NCBI GenBank assembly: GCA_947465645.1
Contig: CANIBQ010000094.1
Span: forward strand, 1-19,352
Length of the DNA: 19,352 nt
Source of the DNA: Acidobacteriota bacterium
Lineage (GTDB): Bacteria > Acidobacteriota > Vicinamibacteria > Vicinamibacterales > UBA2999
Direction: 5' to 3'
Shown here: piece by piece, positions 1-8,291 of the stretch
Layout: every line of letters starts with the position of its first letter
How positions within the stretch are numbered: position 1 is the stretch's first letter
Notes under the pieces: model-generated
The model's database searches: none
Told to the model about the DNA's origin: nothing
What the model saw: the letters and a program-made list of their open reading frames with translations, nothing else
Translations under genes and position numbers: made by a program

Positions 1-476
1 CGAACGCCGGCGCCGCATTCGAGAACAACGCCCTCTGGCACGAGCGGGATATCTCACACTCGTCGGTCGAACGCGTGATCCTGCCCGACAGCTTCATCGC
101 CCTCGATCACATGCTGCGGCGCTTGACGCGGATCGTCAGCGGCATGGTCGTGTACCCCGATCGCATGCGCGAGAATCTGGGCCGATCCCACGGGGTCGTG
201 TTCTCGGGAACCGTCCTGCTCGAGCTCGCGCACCGGGGCGTCTCGCGAGAGCAGGCGTACGAATGGGTGCAGCGCAACGCCATGCTGGCCTTCCGCGAAC
301 AGCGCGATTTCAAGACGCTGCTGATGGCGGATGCCGAGGTGACGGCGGTGCTGAAGCCCGCGGACATCGAGCGGGCCTTCGACCTCAACGAGCAGTTCAA
401 GAACGTGGATCTCATCTTCGAGCGTGTCTTCTCGGTTGCGGCAAATGGCGAACGAGATCAAGAGGTGACTGTCTAA
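1..476 (+). CDS. purB: Adenylosuccinate lyase, C-terminal part (5' end outside window)
   Basis: PurB removes fumarate from SAICAR and from adenylosuccinate in purine synthesis. The reading frame is open from base 3, so the gene enters from the left and only about the last 157 residues are seen. The visible part begins inside the conserved lyase block: WHERDISHSSVERVILPDS contains the ERDxSHSSVER segment of the adenylosuccinate lyase/fumarase superfamily. The helical C-terminal domain follows (HRGVSREQAYEWVQRNAM and the closing LNEQFKNVDLIFERVF). The TAA stop shares its last A with the ATG of purS (TAATG), so the two are translationally coupled at the head of the visible purine operon. Nothing is odd in the visible part. 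The family call is very secure; the promoter is outside the window. Confidence 0.96.
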   Translation, partial: NAGAAFENNALWHERDISHSSVERVILPDSFIALDHMLRRLTRIVSGMVVYPDRMRENLGRSHGVVFSGTVLLELAHRGVSREQAYEWVQRNAMLAFREQRDFKTLLMADAEVTAVLKPADIERAFDLNEQFKNVDLIFERVFSVAANGERDQEVTV

Positions 477-757
477 TGCGCGCCCGTGTGTTCGTGACTC
501 TCAAACCTTCTGTCTTCGATCCCCAGGGCACCACCGTCAGCGACGCGCTCCACACGCTTGGCTACGCCAACGTGAAAGACGTGCGGCAGGGCAAGTACTT
601 CGAGCTCGACATCGACGCGCGGACGGCCGACGAAGCGCGGAAGGTCGCGGCGGAAGCCGCCGACAAGCTGCTGGCCAACCCGGTGATTGAGACCTATCGC
701 ATCGAGATCGACACCAGTAGCGCGGGGGCTTCAGCCCCCGCGGGGATCGTCCGATGA
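476..757 (+). CDS. purS: Phosphoribosylformylglycinamidine synthase subunit PurS
   Basis: PurS is the small subunit of the three-part FGAM synthetase and holds PurQ and PurL together so that ammonia can pass between them. The product has 93 residues. It starts [18 protein letters not shown], has the central [19 protein letters not shown] strand-helix block, and ends its core at VIETYRIEI, all typical of the family. PurS proteins are usually about 80-85 residues. Here the last ~14 residues ([14 protein letters not shown]) are an extension encoded by a perfect GC-rich palindrome at 721-742. The ATG at 476 overlaps the purB stop, and the stop overlaps the purQ start (ATGA at 754-757). An upstream extension of the frame exists, but it lies wholly inside purB and is rejected as a start. 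Confidence 0.96.
   Translation: MRARVFVTLKPSVFDPQGTTVSDALHTLGYANVKDVRQGKYFELDIDARTADEARKVAAEAADKLLANPVIETYRIEIDTSSAGASAPAGIVR
721..742. repeat. REP-like GC-rich palindrome in the 3' end of purS
   Basis: A 9-bp arm CGCGGGGGC (721-729) and its exact complement GCCCCCGCG (734-742) enclose the loop TTCA. The hairpin lies in the last codons of purS, just before the coupled purS/purQ junction. It looks like an inserted small palindromic repeat rather than conserved protein sequence. A role at the RNA level (pausing, coupling, protection of the 3' end) is possible but not shown. Confidence 0.6.
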
Positions 758-1494
758 AGTTCGCCGTCGTCGTGTTTCCCGGATCCAACTGCGACCACGA
801 CGCGTACCATGCCGCGAAGCACGTCCTCGGCCAGGACGCCGAGTTTGTCTGGCACAAGGACACGAGTCTTGGCGGCGCGGATGTCGTCATCCTGCCGGGA
901 GGCTTCGCGCATGGCGACTACCTGCGCACCGGCGCCATCGCCCGGTTTTCGCCGGTGATGCAGGAGGTGAAGAAGTTTGCCGAGAGCGGCGGCCCGGTGC
1001 TCGGCATCTGCAACGGCTTCCAGGTGCTGCTCGAGGCCGGGCTCCTGCCCGGAGCGATGCTTCGCAACCGCAGCGTCAGATTCCAATGCGAGCACGTGCA
1101 TGTGAGGGTCGAACAAACCGACACGCCCTTCACCGCGGCGTGCCGCAAGGGCCAGGTGCTTCGCATTCCGATCGCACATGGCGAGGGTAACTATTACGCC
1201 GAGCCCGATGTCATCGATCGTCTGGAAAAGAACCGACAGGTCGTGTTCAGGTACACGACGGCGTCCGGAGCGGTCGAGCCGGACGCGAATCCGAATGGGT
1301 CGGCCGCGAGTATCGCCGGCTTGTGCAGCGAACGCCGCAACGTCGTCGGGCTGATGCCGCATCCCGAGCGCGCGTGCGAGCTGGCTGTCGGAAGCGCCGA
1401 TGGCCTCGTCCTGTTCGAGTCCGTGCTGAAAGCCGTCACGCAGGGCGCGCGCCCGGGCGCCGAAGCCTCGGCGAAGGCGGCGGCGACGCGATGA
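754..1494 (+). CDS. purQ: Phosphoribosylformylglycinamidine synthase subunit PurQ (glutaminase)
   Basis: PurQ is the class I glutamine amidotransferase subunit of FGAM synthetase; it releases ammonia from glutamine for PurL. The 246-residue product starts [20 protein letters not shown], as expected. The nucleophile is Cys86 in GICNGFQ, and the His203/Glu205 pair lies in MPHPERAC, completing the catalytic triad. The oxyanion region [16 protein letters not shown] is intact. The last ~20 residues ([16 protein letters not shown]) are a low-complexity Ala-rich tail beyond the fold. ATGA overlaps at both ends (purS 754-757, purL 1491-1494) fit the equimolar subunits of one complex. Confidence 0.98.
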   Translation: MKFAVVVFPGSNCDHDAYHAAKHVLGQDAEFVWHKDTSLGGADVVILPGGFAHGDYLRTGAIARFSPVMQEVKKFAESGGPVLGICNGFQVLLEAGLLPGAMLRNRSVRFQCEHVHVRVEQTDTPFTAACRKGQVLRIPIAHGEGNYYAEPDVIDRLEKNRQVVFRYTTASGAVEPDANPNGSAASIAGLCSERRNVVGLMPHPERACELAVGSADGLVLFESVLKAVTQGARPGAEASAKAAATR

Positions 1495-3731
1495 CGACCA
1501 TCGACGATGCCGTCCTCGAGCGGCACGGCCTCACGCGCGAGGAATACCAGCGCATCCTCGAGATGCTCGGGCGCGAGCCGACCATCACCGAGCTGGGCAT
1601 CTTCTCCGTGATGTGGTCGGAGCACTGCAGCTACAAGAGCTCGCGCGTGCACCTGCGAACCCTGCCGACCACCGGCAAGCGCGTGCTCCAGGGACCAGGC
1701 GAGAACGCCGGCGCGGTCGACATCGGCGACGGCCTCGCCGCGGTGTTCAAGATCGAATCCCACAACCATCCATCGTTCATCGAACCGTACCAGGGTGCGG
1801 CGACCGGCGTCGGTGGCATCATCCGCGACATCTTCACGATGGGCGCGCGTCCGATCGCGCTGCTCAACTCATTGCGCTTTGGTCCGCTCGAGGACCCGCT
1901 CGTGCGACGCACATTCGCGGGGGTGGTGGCGGGCATTGCCGGATACGGCAACAGCATGGGCATCCCGACGGTCGGCGGCGAGATCGGGTTCGACGAGAGC
2001 TACACCGGCAACCCGCTCGTCAACGTGTTCTGCCTCGGCATCGCGCGAGCCGACGAAATCATCAAGGGTTCCGCGTCCGGCGTGGGCAACGCCATCTACT
2101 ACGTGGGCGCGAAGACGGGCCGCGACGGCATTCACGGCGCGACGATGGCATCGGCGGAGTTTGACGACAAGACCGAGGAGAAGCGTCCGGCCGTGCAAGT
2201 GGGCGATCCATTCATGGAGAAGCTCTTGCTCGAGGCGTGCCTGGAAGTCATAAAAACGGACGCGCTCATCGGCATCCAGGACATGGGCGCCGCAGGCCTC
2301 ACCTGTTCGACCTGCGAAATGGGATCGCGCGGCGGTGCCGGCGTCGAAATCGACGTCTCACTCGTCCCGCAGCGTGAGACCGGCATGACCCCGTACGAGA
2401 TCATGCTCTCCGAGTCGCAGGAGCGGATGCTGCTCGTCGTCAAGCAGGGCCGCGAACCCGAGGTCGAACGGATCTTCGAAAAGTGGGACCTCCACGCCGT
2501 GCGGATCGGCCAGGTGACGACCGACGGCCGGATGAAGGTGATGAATCACGGCGACCTCGTCGCCGACATTCCGAACACCGCGCTCACCGATGAAGCGCCG
2601 GTGTACCGGCGCCCGATGGAGAAGCCGGCCTATATCGACGAGGCCCAGAAGTTGTCGCTGCCGTCCCTGGGCACGCCACCGCCCGCGAGCGAGGTGTTCG
2701 CGCGGCTGCTTGCGACCCCCGAGATTGCCAGCAAGCGGTGGGTCTACCGACAGTACGACCACATGGTGCGGACCAATACGCTGGTGTTCCCGGGGATGGG
2801 CGCCGGCGTGGTGCGGGTGAAAGGGACGGAGCGCGCGCTCGCGTTATCGGTCGATTGCAGTGCCCGGTTCGTGTATCTCGACCCACGCGCGGGGGCGCAG
2901 TTGGCCGTGGCCGAAGCGGCGCGGAATGTTGCCTGCGCCGGTGGTCAGCCAATCGGAGCCACGAACTGCCTCAATTTTGCCAACCCGCAGCGGCCCGAGA
3001 TCATGTGGCAGTTCGGTCAGGCGGTGGAAGGCATGGGGGCGGCGTGCCGCGCGCTGGATATTCCGATCACGGGTGGCAACGTCAGCCTCTATAACGAGAC
3101 CGAGGGACGCGGCATCCTGCCGACGCCTGTCATCGGGGTTGTCGGTCTCATCGAAGATGCGAAGCACGTCGTGCGACGGGCGTTTCAGTCGGACGGCGAC
3201 GTGGTCGTCCTCCTCGGCGACAGCCGCGATGAGCTCGGCGGCAGCGAATACCTCAAGGTGATTCACGGCCTGGTTCGTGGTCTGCCGCCTGTGCTTGATC
3301 TGGCGCGTGAGGCGGCGCTGCAGCGCGTGCTCGTCGAGGGCGCGTCGAAAGGATTGATCCGATCGGCCCACGACTGCTCCGAGGGCGGGTTGGCCGTCAC
3401 CCTTGCGGAATGTTGCTTTGACACGGAGCTTGGCACCGACGCCGATGTCTCGGCGGTGGCCGCCGAAGGGGCGTTTGGCGATATCGCGACCCTGTTTGGG
3501 GAGTCGGCGTCACGCGTGGTCGTGTCGGTCGCAGCAAATCGAACGGCCGAGCTGGTTGCCCTGGCGGCGGCCGCGGGTGTGCCGGCGACCGCCATTGGCC
3601 GCGTGGGTGGCGACCGGATCCGCATCTCGGTTGAGGGCCGTCGCCTGATCGACGAACCACTTCGCGAGGCGGAGCGGATCTGGTCGACGGCGATCGACGG
3701 CTATTTCGCGCCCAGCCGGGCGATTGCGTGA
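1491..3731 (+). CDS. purL: Phosphoribosylformylglycinamidine synthase subunit PurL
   Basis: PurL is the ATP-dependent synthetase subunit that converts FGAR to FGAM with ammonia from PurQ. The start is the ATG at 1491, overlapping the purQ stop. This gives 746 residues, the size of the small (PurS/PurQ-dependent) PurL. A longer frame extends back to 1323 but lies inside purQ. Key motifs are [11 protein letters not shown] with the catalytic-type His45, [14 protein letters not shown] (about 68-81), and the nucleotide/metal segment KIESHNHPS (87-95). The second half repeats the AIRS-like fold ([34 protein letters not shown]). A 21-bp gap leads to purF. Confidence 0.98.
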   Translation: MTTIDDAVLERHGLTREEYQRILEMLGREPTITELGIFSVMWSEHCSYKSSRVHLRTLPTTGKRVLQGPGENAGAVDIGDGLAAVFKIESHNHPSFIEPYQGAATGVGGIIRDIFTMGARPIALLNSLRFGPLEDPLVRRTFAGVVAGIAGYGNSMGIPTVGGEIGFDESYTGNPLVNVFCLGIARADEIIKGSASGVGNAIYYVGAKTGRDGIHGATMASAEFDDKTEEKRPAVQVGDPFMEKLLLEACLEVIKTDALIGIQDMGAAGLTCSTCEMGSRGGAGVEIDVSLVPQRETGMTPYEIMLSESQERMLLVVKQGREPEVERIFEKWDLHAVRIGQVTTDGRMKVMNHGDLVADIPNTALTDEAPVYRRPMEKPAYIDEAQKLSLPSLGTPPPASEVFARLLATPEIASKRWVYRQYDHMVRTNTLVFPGMGAGVVRVKGTERALALSVDCSARFVYLDPRAGAQLAVAEAARNVACAGGQPIGATNCLNFANPQRPEIMWQFGQAVEGMGAACRALDIPITGGNVSLYNETEGRGILPTPVIGVVGLIEDAKHVVRRAFQSDGDVVVLLGDSRDELGGSEYLKVIHGLVRGLPPVLDLAREAALQRVLVEGASKGLIRSAHDCSEGGLAVTLAECCFDTELGTDADVSAVAAEGAFGDIATLFGESASRVVVSVAANRTAELVALAAAAGVPATAIGRVGGDRIRISVEGRRLIDEPLREAERIWSTAIDGYFAPSRAIA

Positions 3732-3752
3732 CGCCGTACACTTAAGGGGCCG

Positions 3753-5228
3753 ATGCTCGACAAATTCAAGGACGAATGCGGCGTGTTCGGGATCTTCAAT
3801 CATCCCGAAGCGGCCAACCTCACGTACCTCGGGTTGTACGCGCTGCAGCATCGCGGCCAGGAGAGCGCCGGGATCGCCGCCTCCGACGGCGTCCAGATCC
3901 GTCACCGAAAGGCGATGGGGTATGTGAACGAGGCGTTCAACGCCGAGGCGCTCACCAAGCTTCCCGGCGATCTCGCGGTCGGTCACGTGCGGTATTCGAC
4001 CGCCGGCGAAAGCCGCATTCTCAACGCGCAGCCGATCGTCGTCGACAGCATCCACGGTCAGTTCGCCGTCTGTCACAACGGCAATCTCGTGAATGCCGGC
4101 GAGATGCGCGACGCGCTGGTCCGCCAGGGCGCGATTTTTCAGACCACCAGCGATACGGAAGTCCTGGTGCACCTGTTCGCCCGCTCGCGGGAGGAAGGTA
4201 CGGAAGCGGCGATCATCGAAGCCGTGTCGCAGGTGCGCGGCGCCTTCTCGTTCGTGATGATGACCAAGGACAAGCTCGTCGGCGTCCGCGATCCTCACGG
4301 ATTCAGGCCGCTGGCGATCGGGCGGCTCGGCGACTCCTGGGTGTTTTGCTCTGAGACGTGCGCGCTCGATCTGATTGGGGCGACCTATGTGCGAGACGTC
4401 GAGCCCGGCGAGGTCGTTGTCGCCAGCGCGGCGGGGCTCCGGTCCGTCAAGCCGTTCGCCCCTGCGCGCATCTCGCAGTGCGTGTTCGAGCACGTCTACT
4501 TTGCCAGGCCAGACAGCTACGTCTTCGGCGAGAGCGTCAACGAGGTCAGAACCGACCTGGGCCGGCGCCTGGCGCGCGAGTCCGCGGTCGACGCCGACGT
4601 GGTCGTGCCGATCCCGGACTCCGGTGTGTGCGCCGCTGTCGGCTATGCGGAGGCGTCGGGTATCCCGATGCGCATGGGCCTGATCCGCAATCACTACGTC
4701 GGGCGGACGTTCATCGAGCCCCAGCAGTCGATTCGCCACTTCGGCGTGAGGGTGAAGCTCAATCCCGTCCGCAGCATCATCGATGGCAAGCGGATCATCC
4801 TCGTCGACGATTCGATTGTCCGCGGCACGACCAGCCGCAAGATCGTCAAGATGGTTCGTAGCGCCGGCGCCAAAGAAGTGCACATGCGCATCAGCTGCCC
4901 GCCGACGATCTCACCGTGTTTCTACGGTGTCGACACTCCTCGTCGCTCGGAACTGATCGGCGCGACGCACACCCTCGAGGAGATTCGCAGATATGTCGAT
5001 GCCGACAGCGTCGCCTACCTGAGCCTCGACGGGCTCACCGGAGCAGTGACGGGCGGTTCGTCGAAGTACTGCACGTCCTGTTATACCGGCGTCTATCCCG
5101 TCGCATTTCCGCGCGACGAAGCGGCGTACCTGCAACTCGCTCTCAAGCTCAATGGAGACCCCGGCGCGTCGACGGACCGCCAGGTCATCCCGCTGGTGCA
5201 GTTGGCAAAGGATTTCGTCGCAAGCTGA
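3753..5228 (+). CDS. purF: Amidophosphoribosyltransferase, [4Fe-4S] type
   Basis: PurF makes phosphoribosylamine from PRPP and glutamine, the committed step of the purine pathway. The 491-residue product has an 8-residue propeptide (MLDKFKDE) followed by Cys9, which becomes the N-terminal nucleophile (ECGVFGIF) after self-processing. The Ntn glutaminase domain is about 9-235 (LQHRGQESAG, GHVRYSTAG, CHNGNLVN). The PRPP-binding loop is IILVDDSIVRGTT (348-360). Cys243, Cys389, Cys440 and Cys443 match the four cluster ligands of the Bacillus-type enzyme, so an oxygen-sensitive [4Fe-4S] cluster is expected. AAGGGG at 3744-3749 lies 3 bases before the ATG. A 4-base gap leads to the HEAT-repeat gene. 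Confidence 0.98.
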   Translation: MLDKFKDECGVFGIFNHPEAANLTYLGLYALQHRGQESAGIAASDGVQIRHRKAMGYVNEAFNAEALTKLPGDLAVGHVRYSTAGESRILNAQPIVVDSIHGQFAVCHNGNLVNAGEMRDALVRQGAIFQTTSDTEVLVHLFARSREEGTEAAIIEAVSQVRGAFSFVMMTKDKLVGVRDPHGFRPLAIGRLGDSWVFCSETCALDLIGATYVRDVEPGEVVVASAAGLRSVKPFAPARISQCVFEHVYFARPDSYVFGESVNEVRTDLGRRLARESAVDADVVVPIPDSGVCAAVGYAEASGIPMRMGLIRNHYVGRTFIEPQQSIRHFGVRVKLNPVRSIIDGKRIILVDDSIVRGTTSRKIVKMVRSAGAKEVHMRISCPPTISPCFYGVDTPRRSELIGATHTLEEIRRYVDADSVAYLSLDGLTGAVTGGSSKYCTSCYTGVYPVAFPRDEAAYLQLALKLNGDPGASTDRQVIPLVQLAKDFVAS

Positions 5229-5232
5229 GGCC

Positions 5233-6375
5233 GTGATCTTCCGCCTGACTCTCGTCTTCGCGCTCCTCGCGGTCTCTGTGTCCGAAGGGCAAACGCCTGC
5301 GCCCGATCTCACAACGAGCATCGATCGCCTGGCCGCGTTCGACTATCCCGTCCGGATGAATGCCGCGCGGGTCATCCGCCGCGCCGCCCCGGCAGAGGCC
5401 GTGGCACCGTTGATCCAGGCGGTGCGCAGCCACAAGGACGCCTTCGTCCGGTATCGCGCGCTCATCCTGCTGACGTCGTTCAACGACGCGGGCACGCCGG
5501 AGTTGATGCGCGGACTGCTGACCGATTCCAACGATCGCCTCCGCGAGGTTGCCTACCGCTGGTTCGAGCTGCGCCCGGATCCGCGTCTGATGCCGTCGTT
5601 GCTCGCGGCCCTGAATACCGAGCAGGCCGAATTCGTGCGTCCCGCGTTGATCCGCGCCGTCGCGGCGTCGGCCGCCGACGTTCAGCTACAGCGGGCGCTC
5701 GTCGCCGAAGTGAGCCGCGGCCTTGACTTCTTCCGCAGTGCCGTCATCGAAGCCCTGGGCGACTACCGCGCCTCTTTTGCTGCCGACGCACTCGCGACGA
5801 TCGCGAGAAATGACGGTCCGTTGCAGGACGATGCGGTGCTCGCGCTGGGACGCATCGGGGGTCCACAGGCCGCGGCGACGTTCAAGGCGCTGACGAACCC
5901 GGCGCTCGACGTCATCCCCGCGCTGCATGCCGCTCAATGCCTGTTCGAGGACGCCTGCGCGATGCACCTCCGGATCCTCACGGACACCGCGCGCAGCCTC
6001 GTGGCGAAACCCGACGTCGTTCGCGCCGCCGTCAGCGCCATCGGCGCGGTTGCGGCGCGCGGCGACACGGCGGCCGCCACGACCCTCGTGACGCTGGCGA
6101 CAACCGGTTCGCCGGCGGTGCGTCGCGACGCGACGCTCGCATTCGCGGGCCTCGCGCTCAGGCGGGCGCCATTTATGCTCGACTGGCTCGCGCGCGCGCC
6201 CGGCGATGTCCAGGGGCGCACCATCGACGTGCTGGACGAAGGGTTCGATCGCCTCGAAGAGGATTTCGCCGAGGAGCAGTTCTTCGCGACGGCTCGTGCG
6301 GCGTACTGGAAGGCTGTCGACGGATCCCCCGACCGGACCCTGACGGCCACGCTGATAGACAAATTGGAGTTCTAG
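5233..6375 (+). CDS. Exported HEAT-repeat protein inside the purine operon
   Basis: With the GTG at 5233, 4 bases after the purF stop, the product has 380 residues and starts with a signal peptide (MIFRLTLVFALLAVSVSEGQ, cleavage probably near residue 19-20). Earlier in-frame starts lie inside purF and would bury the signal. The rest is a run of paired helices of the HEAT/PBS-lyase type: AVAPLIQAVRSHKDAFVRYRA, TPELMRGLLTDSNDRLREVA, DDAVLALGRIGGPQAAATF, AVRRDATLAFAGLALRR. No catalytic motif is seen, so it is probably a periplasmic or surface binding scaffold. Its position between purF and purM suggests cotranscription, but it has no evident link to purine chemistry. Function unknown. Confidence 0.85.
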   Translation: MIFRLTLVFALLAVSVSEGQTPAPDLTTSIDRLAAFDYPVRMNAARVIRRAAPAEAVAPLIQAVRSHKDAFVRYRALILLTSFNDAGTPELMRGLLTDSNDRLREVAYRWFELRPDPRLMPSLLAALNTEQAEFVRPALIRAVAASAADVQLQRALVAEVSRGLDFFRSAVIEALGDYRASFAADALATIARNDGPLQDDAVLALGRIGGPQAAATFKALTNPALDVIPALHAAQCLFEDACAMHLRILTDTARSLVAKPDVVRAAVSAIGAVAARGDTAAATTLVTLATTGSPAVRRDATLAFAGLALRRAPFMLDWLARAPGDVQGRTIDVLDEGFDRLEEDFAEEQFFATARAAYWKAVDGSPDRTLTATLIDKLEF

Positions 6376-6400
6376 TGGAATGTATCGCCTGCGTCCAGTA

Positions 6401-6425
6401 CGGGCGGCGCCGTTGTCGCCGCCCG
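6401..6425. repeat. GC-rich stem-loop between the HEAT gene and purM
   Basis: The arms CGGGCGGCG (6401-6409) and CGCCGCCCG (6417-6425) are exact complements around a 7-base loop. No T-run follows, so it is not a standard intrinsic terminator. It lies in a 109-bp gap in the middle of the operon and may be an attenuating or processing hairpin, or another small palindromic repeat. Confidence 0.5.
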
Positions 6426-6484
6426 CGGATCGCGCTCGGAGGCTTGTTGTGAGTCTTAACCAATCAGTCCGGACCGCCCACTAG

Positions 6485-7519
6485 ATGGACTACAAGGCTT
6501 CAGGGGTCGACATCGACGCCGGTAACGAAACCGTCCGCCGGATCCGCGCGCTGGCGCGTTCGACGTTTACGCCCGGTGTGCTGTCGGACATCGGATCGTT
6601 TGGCAGCCTGTTTCAACTCGAGCCGGGGCGCTTTCGCGAGCCGGTACTCGTTTCGAGCGCCGACGGCGTCGGCACGAAGCTGAAGGTCGCGTTCCTCTCG
6701 AACAAGCACGATACCGTCGGCGCCGACCTGGTGAACCACTGCGTCAACGACATCCTGGTGCAGGGCGCCGAGCCGCTCTTCTTTCTCGACTACCTTGCGA
6801 CCGGCCGCCTGTCGCCTGACGTCGCCGAGAAGATCATCGGCGGGATGGCCAGTGCATGCCGGGACAACGGATGCGCGCTGCTGGGCGGCGAGACGGCGGA
6901 GATGCCGGGTTTCTACGCCGACGGCGAGTACGACCTCGCGGGCTTCATCGTTGGTGTCGTCGATCGGGAGCGCCTGATCAGTGGCCGATCGGTGGCTGTG
7001 GGTGACGTGCTGGTCGGGGTGCCTTCCTCGGGCCTTCACACCAACGGCTATTCGCTGGCGCGGCAGATCGTGTTCGACCACTTGAAGCTGACGGTCGATA
7101 GTCATGTCGAGGAGCTCGGGTGCACGGTCGGTGAGGCGCTGCTGGAACCGCACCGCTCGTATCTGCCGTTCATCCGTCCGCTGCTCGACGGGGGGCGCAT
7201 CAAGGCGATGGCGCACATCACCGGGGGCGGGATCACCGACAACCTGCCTCGCGTCCTTCCGCATGGAACCGCGGCGGTGGTCGATGCCGGGGCGTGGGAG
7301 CCACCGCCGATCTTCCGCTGGCTGCAGAAGCACGGAAGCGTCCCCGGCGACGAGATGATGCGCACATTCAACATGGGCATCGGCCTGATCATCGTCACCG
7401 CGCGCGAACGATCCGAGCAGTTGATCGAGGAACTGCAGGCGCGCGGCGGCCGGGACGCCCGCGTGATCGGCAAGGTCGTCGCGGGTGAGCCCCCGGCGGT
7501 CAGCTATACCAACCTCTAA
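6485..7519 (+). CDS. purM: Phosphoribosylformylglycinamidine cyclo-ligase (AIR synthetase)
   Basis: PurM closes the imidazole ring, making AIR from FGAM with ATP. The 344-residue product is of normal length. It begins MDYKASGVDIDAGN and carries SSADGVGTKLKVAFL (about 57-71), GGETAEMPGFY, SGLHTNGYSLAR and the glycine-rich HITGGGITDNLPRVLP, all PurM hallmarks. The protein ends at SYTNL. Its TAA (7517-7519) overlaps, on the opposite strand, the TAG stop (7516-7518) of the transposase gene that follows, and the 26-bp repeat starts at 7524. The insertion therefore landed just beyond purM and left it intact. The ATG at 6485 has only a weak ribosome binding site. Confidence 0.98.
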   Translation: MDYKASGVDIDAGNETVRRIRALARSTFTPGVLSDIGSFGSLFQLEPGRFREPVLVSSADGVGTKLKVAFLSNKHDTVGADLVNHCVNDILVQGAEPLFFLDYLATGRLSPDVAEKIIGGMASACRDNGCALLGGETAEMPGFYADGEYDLAGFIVGVVDRERLISGRSVAVGDVLVGVPSSGLHTNGYSLARQIVFDHLKLTVDSHVEELGCTVGEALLEPHRSYLPFIRPLLDGGRIKAMAHITGGGITDNLPRVLPHGTAAVVDAGAWEPPPIFRWLQKHGSVPGDEMMRTFNMGIGLIIVTARERSEQLIEELQARGGRDARVIGKVVAGEPPAVSYTNL

Positions 7520-8217
7520 AAAAGGGGTCGGGAGTCATTTTTCGAGGACAGTCCTCGACGCGCGTCTCGCGGGCGCCCGCGACCGCGACGGGAAACGCCG
7601 CCCATCTTTTCAAACACTTCTTTGCACCACGCATCGGCACCGAAAGGTTTCGCCTGCGCCATGCTGCGCCGAAACGCATCGAGTTCACTTTCTGTTTGCG
7701 GTCGGTTCACGTAATCGGTCCAGTCCGAAGGCTGGCAAACGGGCCACTCAGCGAGCCATGGGCAGTCTCCTTCCTGGCGACGCTGTACACTTGACCATCT
7801 CCAGTCTGCGGCGGCGTGAACGAGCATCGCCCGGACGGGATTCCGCTCCACGTATCGACACACCCAGAGAAAGTGTTCGTCCTCGGCGATCGGTATGGCT
7901 TTGAAGCGCCCTTGATAGACTGCACCCTGGCCATCCGCTTGTCTCGCTGTTTGCCAGCGCCGCGCGTGGGTGGTGGTCAACCAGTGCATGAACCGGGAAA
8001 GGGCTCCATCGACTTTGGGCGATGTCAGTAAATGCCAATGGTTAGGCATCAGGCAGTACGCATATATTGCGACGTCGAATCGCGAGACCGCCTCCGATAG
8101 AACGCGTTCGAATGCGGCGTAGTCGGAGGCATGCTCAAACAACACCGATCTTTTCGCACCGCGATTGACCACATGAAAGATCAGGCCAGCTGTCGACTGC
8201 CGTCGTCGTCGTGGCAT
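7516..8217 (-). CDS. REP-associated tyrosine transposase (RAYT, Y1/IS200-like)
   Basis: The 233-residue protein belongs to the Y1 HUH transposase group related to TnpA of REP elements. It starts MPRRRRQSTAGLIFHVVNRG, the usual basic opening and first strand of the family. The metal-binding HUH motif is His60-Trp61-His62 in LMPNHWHLLTSP. The likely catalytic tyrosine is Tyr122 in RYVERNPVRAMLV. The Arg/Gly-rich C-terminus (RRGRGRPRDARRG) and the final SSKNDSRPLF run into the left 26-bp repeat. No frameshift is seen, so it could be active. Such proteins cut single-stranded DNA at hairpin repeats and are thought to spread REP sequences. It is convergent with purM and divergent from purN. Confidence 0.9.
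   Translation of the reverse strand: MPRRRRQSTAGLIFHVVNRGAKRSVLFEHASDYAAFERVLSEAVSRFDVAIYAYCLMPNHWHLLTSPKVDGALSRFMHWLTTTHARRWQTARQADGQGAVYQGRFKAIPIAEDEHFLWVCRYVERNPVRAMLVHAAADWRWSSVQRRQEGDCPWLAEWPVCQPSDWTDYVNRPQTESELDAFRRSMAQAKPFGADAWCKEVFEKMGGVSRRGRGRPRDARRGLSSKNDSRPLF
7524..7549 (+). repeat. Left 26-bp inverted repeat of the transposase unit
   Basis: The repeat begins GGGGTCGGGAGTCATTTTT and ends CGAGGAC. It pairs with 8266-8291, with one mismatch. Read on the - strand it encodes the last residues of the transposase (SKNDSRP), so the gene runs into its own element end. Confidence 0.85.
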
Positions 8218-8265
8218 TCGGATCCGCCCCGCAATCGCGGTGCCGGGTCCCTCGCCTTGGCGTGT

Positions 8266-8291
8266 GTCCTCAAAAAATGACTCCCGACCCC
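8266..8291 (-). repeat. Right 26-bp inverted repeat, contains the purN start codon
   Basis: On the + strand it reads GTCCTC, six A, TGACTCCCGACCCC. It is the inverted copy of 7524-7549. The last A of the A-run and the following TG form the ATG at 8277 that opens purN, and the repeat encodes the first residues MTPDP. Confidence 0.85.

Larger units (their letters stand above)
7524..8291. mobile_element. RAYT-type insertion unit bounded by 26-bp inverted repeats
   Basis: Two 26-bp sequences in inverted orientation bound this 768-bp unit: 7524-7549 (beginning GGGGTCGGGAGTCATTTTT) and 8266-8291 (its complement). They match at 25 of 26 positions; the difference is C7543 against T on the complementary reading. 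Inside lies one transposase gene on the - strand. Near the left end there are further palindromes: a 7-bp stem at 7543-7557, and a perfect 16-bp palindrome at 7567-7582 within the transposase coding region. The unit splits the purM-purN junction. No obvious target duplication is seen, which fits an HUH/Y1 mechanism. Confidence 0.8.

Noticed and set aside
1441..1462. GGGCGCGCGCCC palindrome at the end of purQ as a regulatory site
   Set aside because: Short alternating GC palindromes are expected at this base composition and it lies in coding sequence.
1323..1490. Upstream extension of purL to 1323
   Set aside because: It lies inside purQ in another frame; PurL aligns from the ATG at 1491 in a standard ATGA overlap.
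3510..4883. Long minus-strand open frame (457 aa) opposite purF
   Set aside because: It mirrors purF and the purL end; the sequence looks like reverse-complement translation with no domain.
6401..6425. Intrinsic terminator before purM
   Set aside because: The GC stem has no following T-run and sits in mid-operon.
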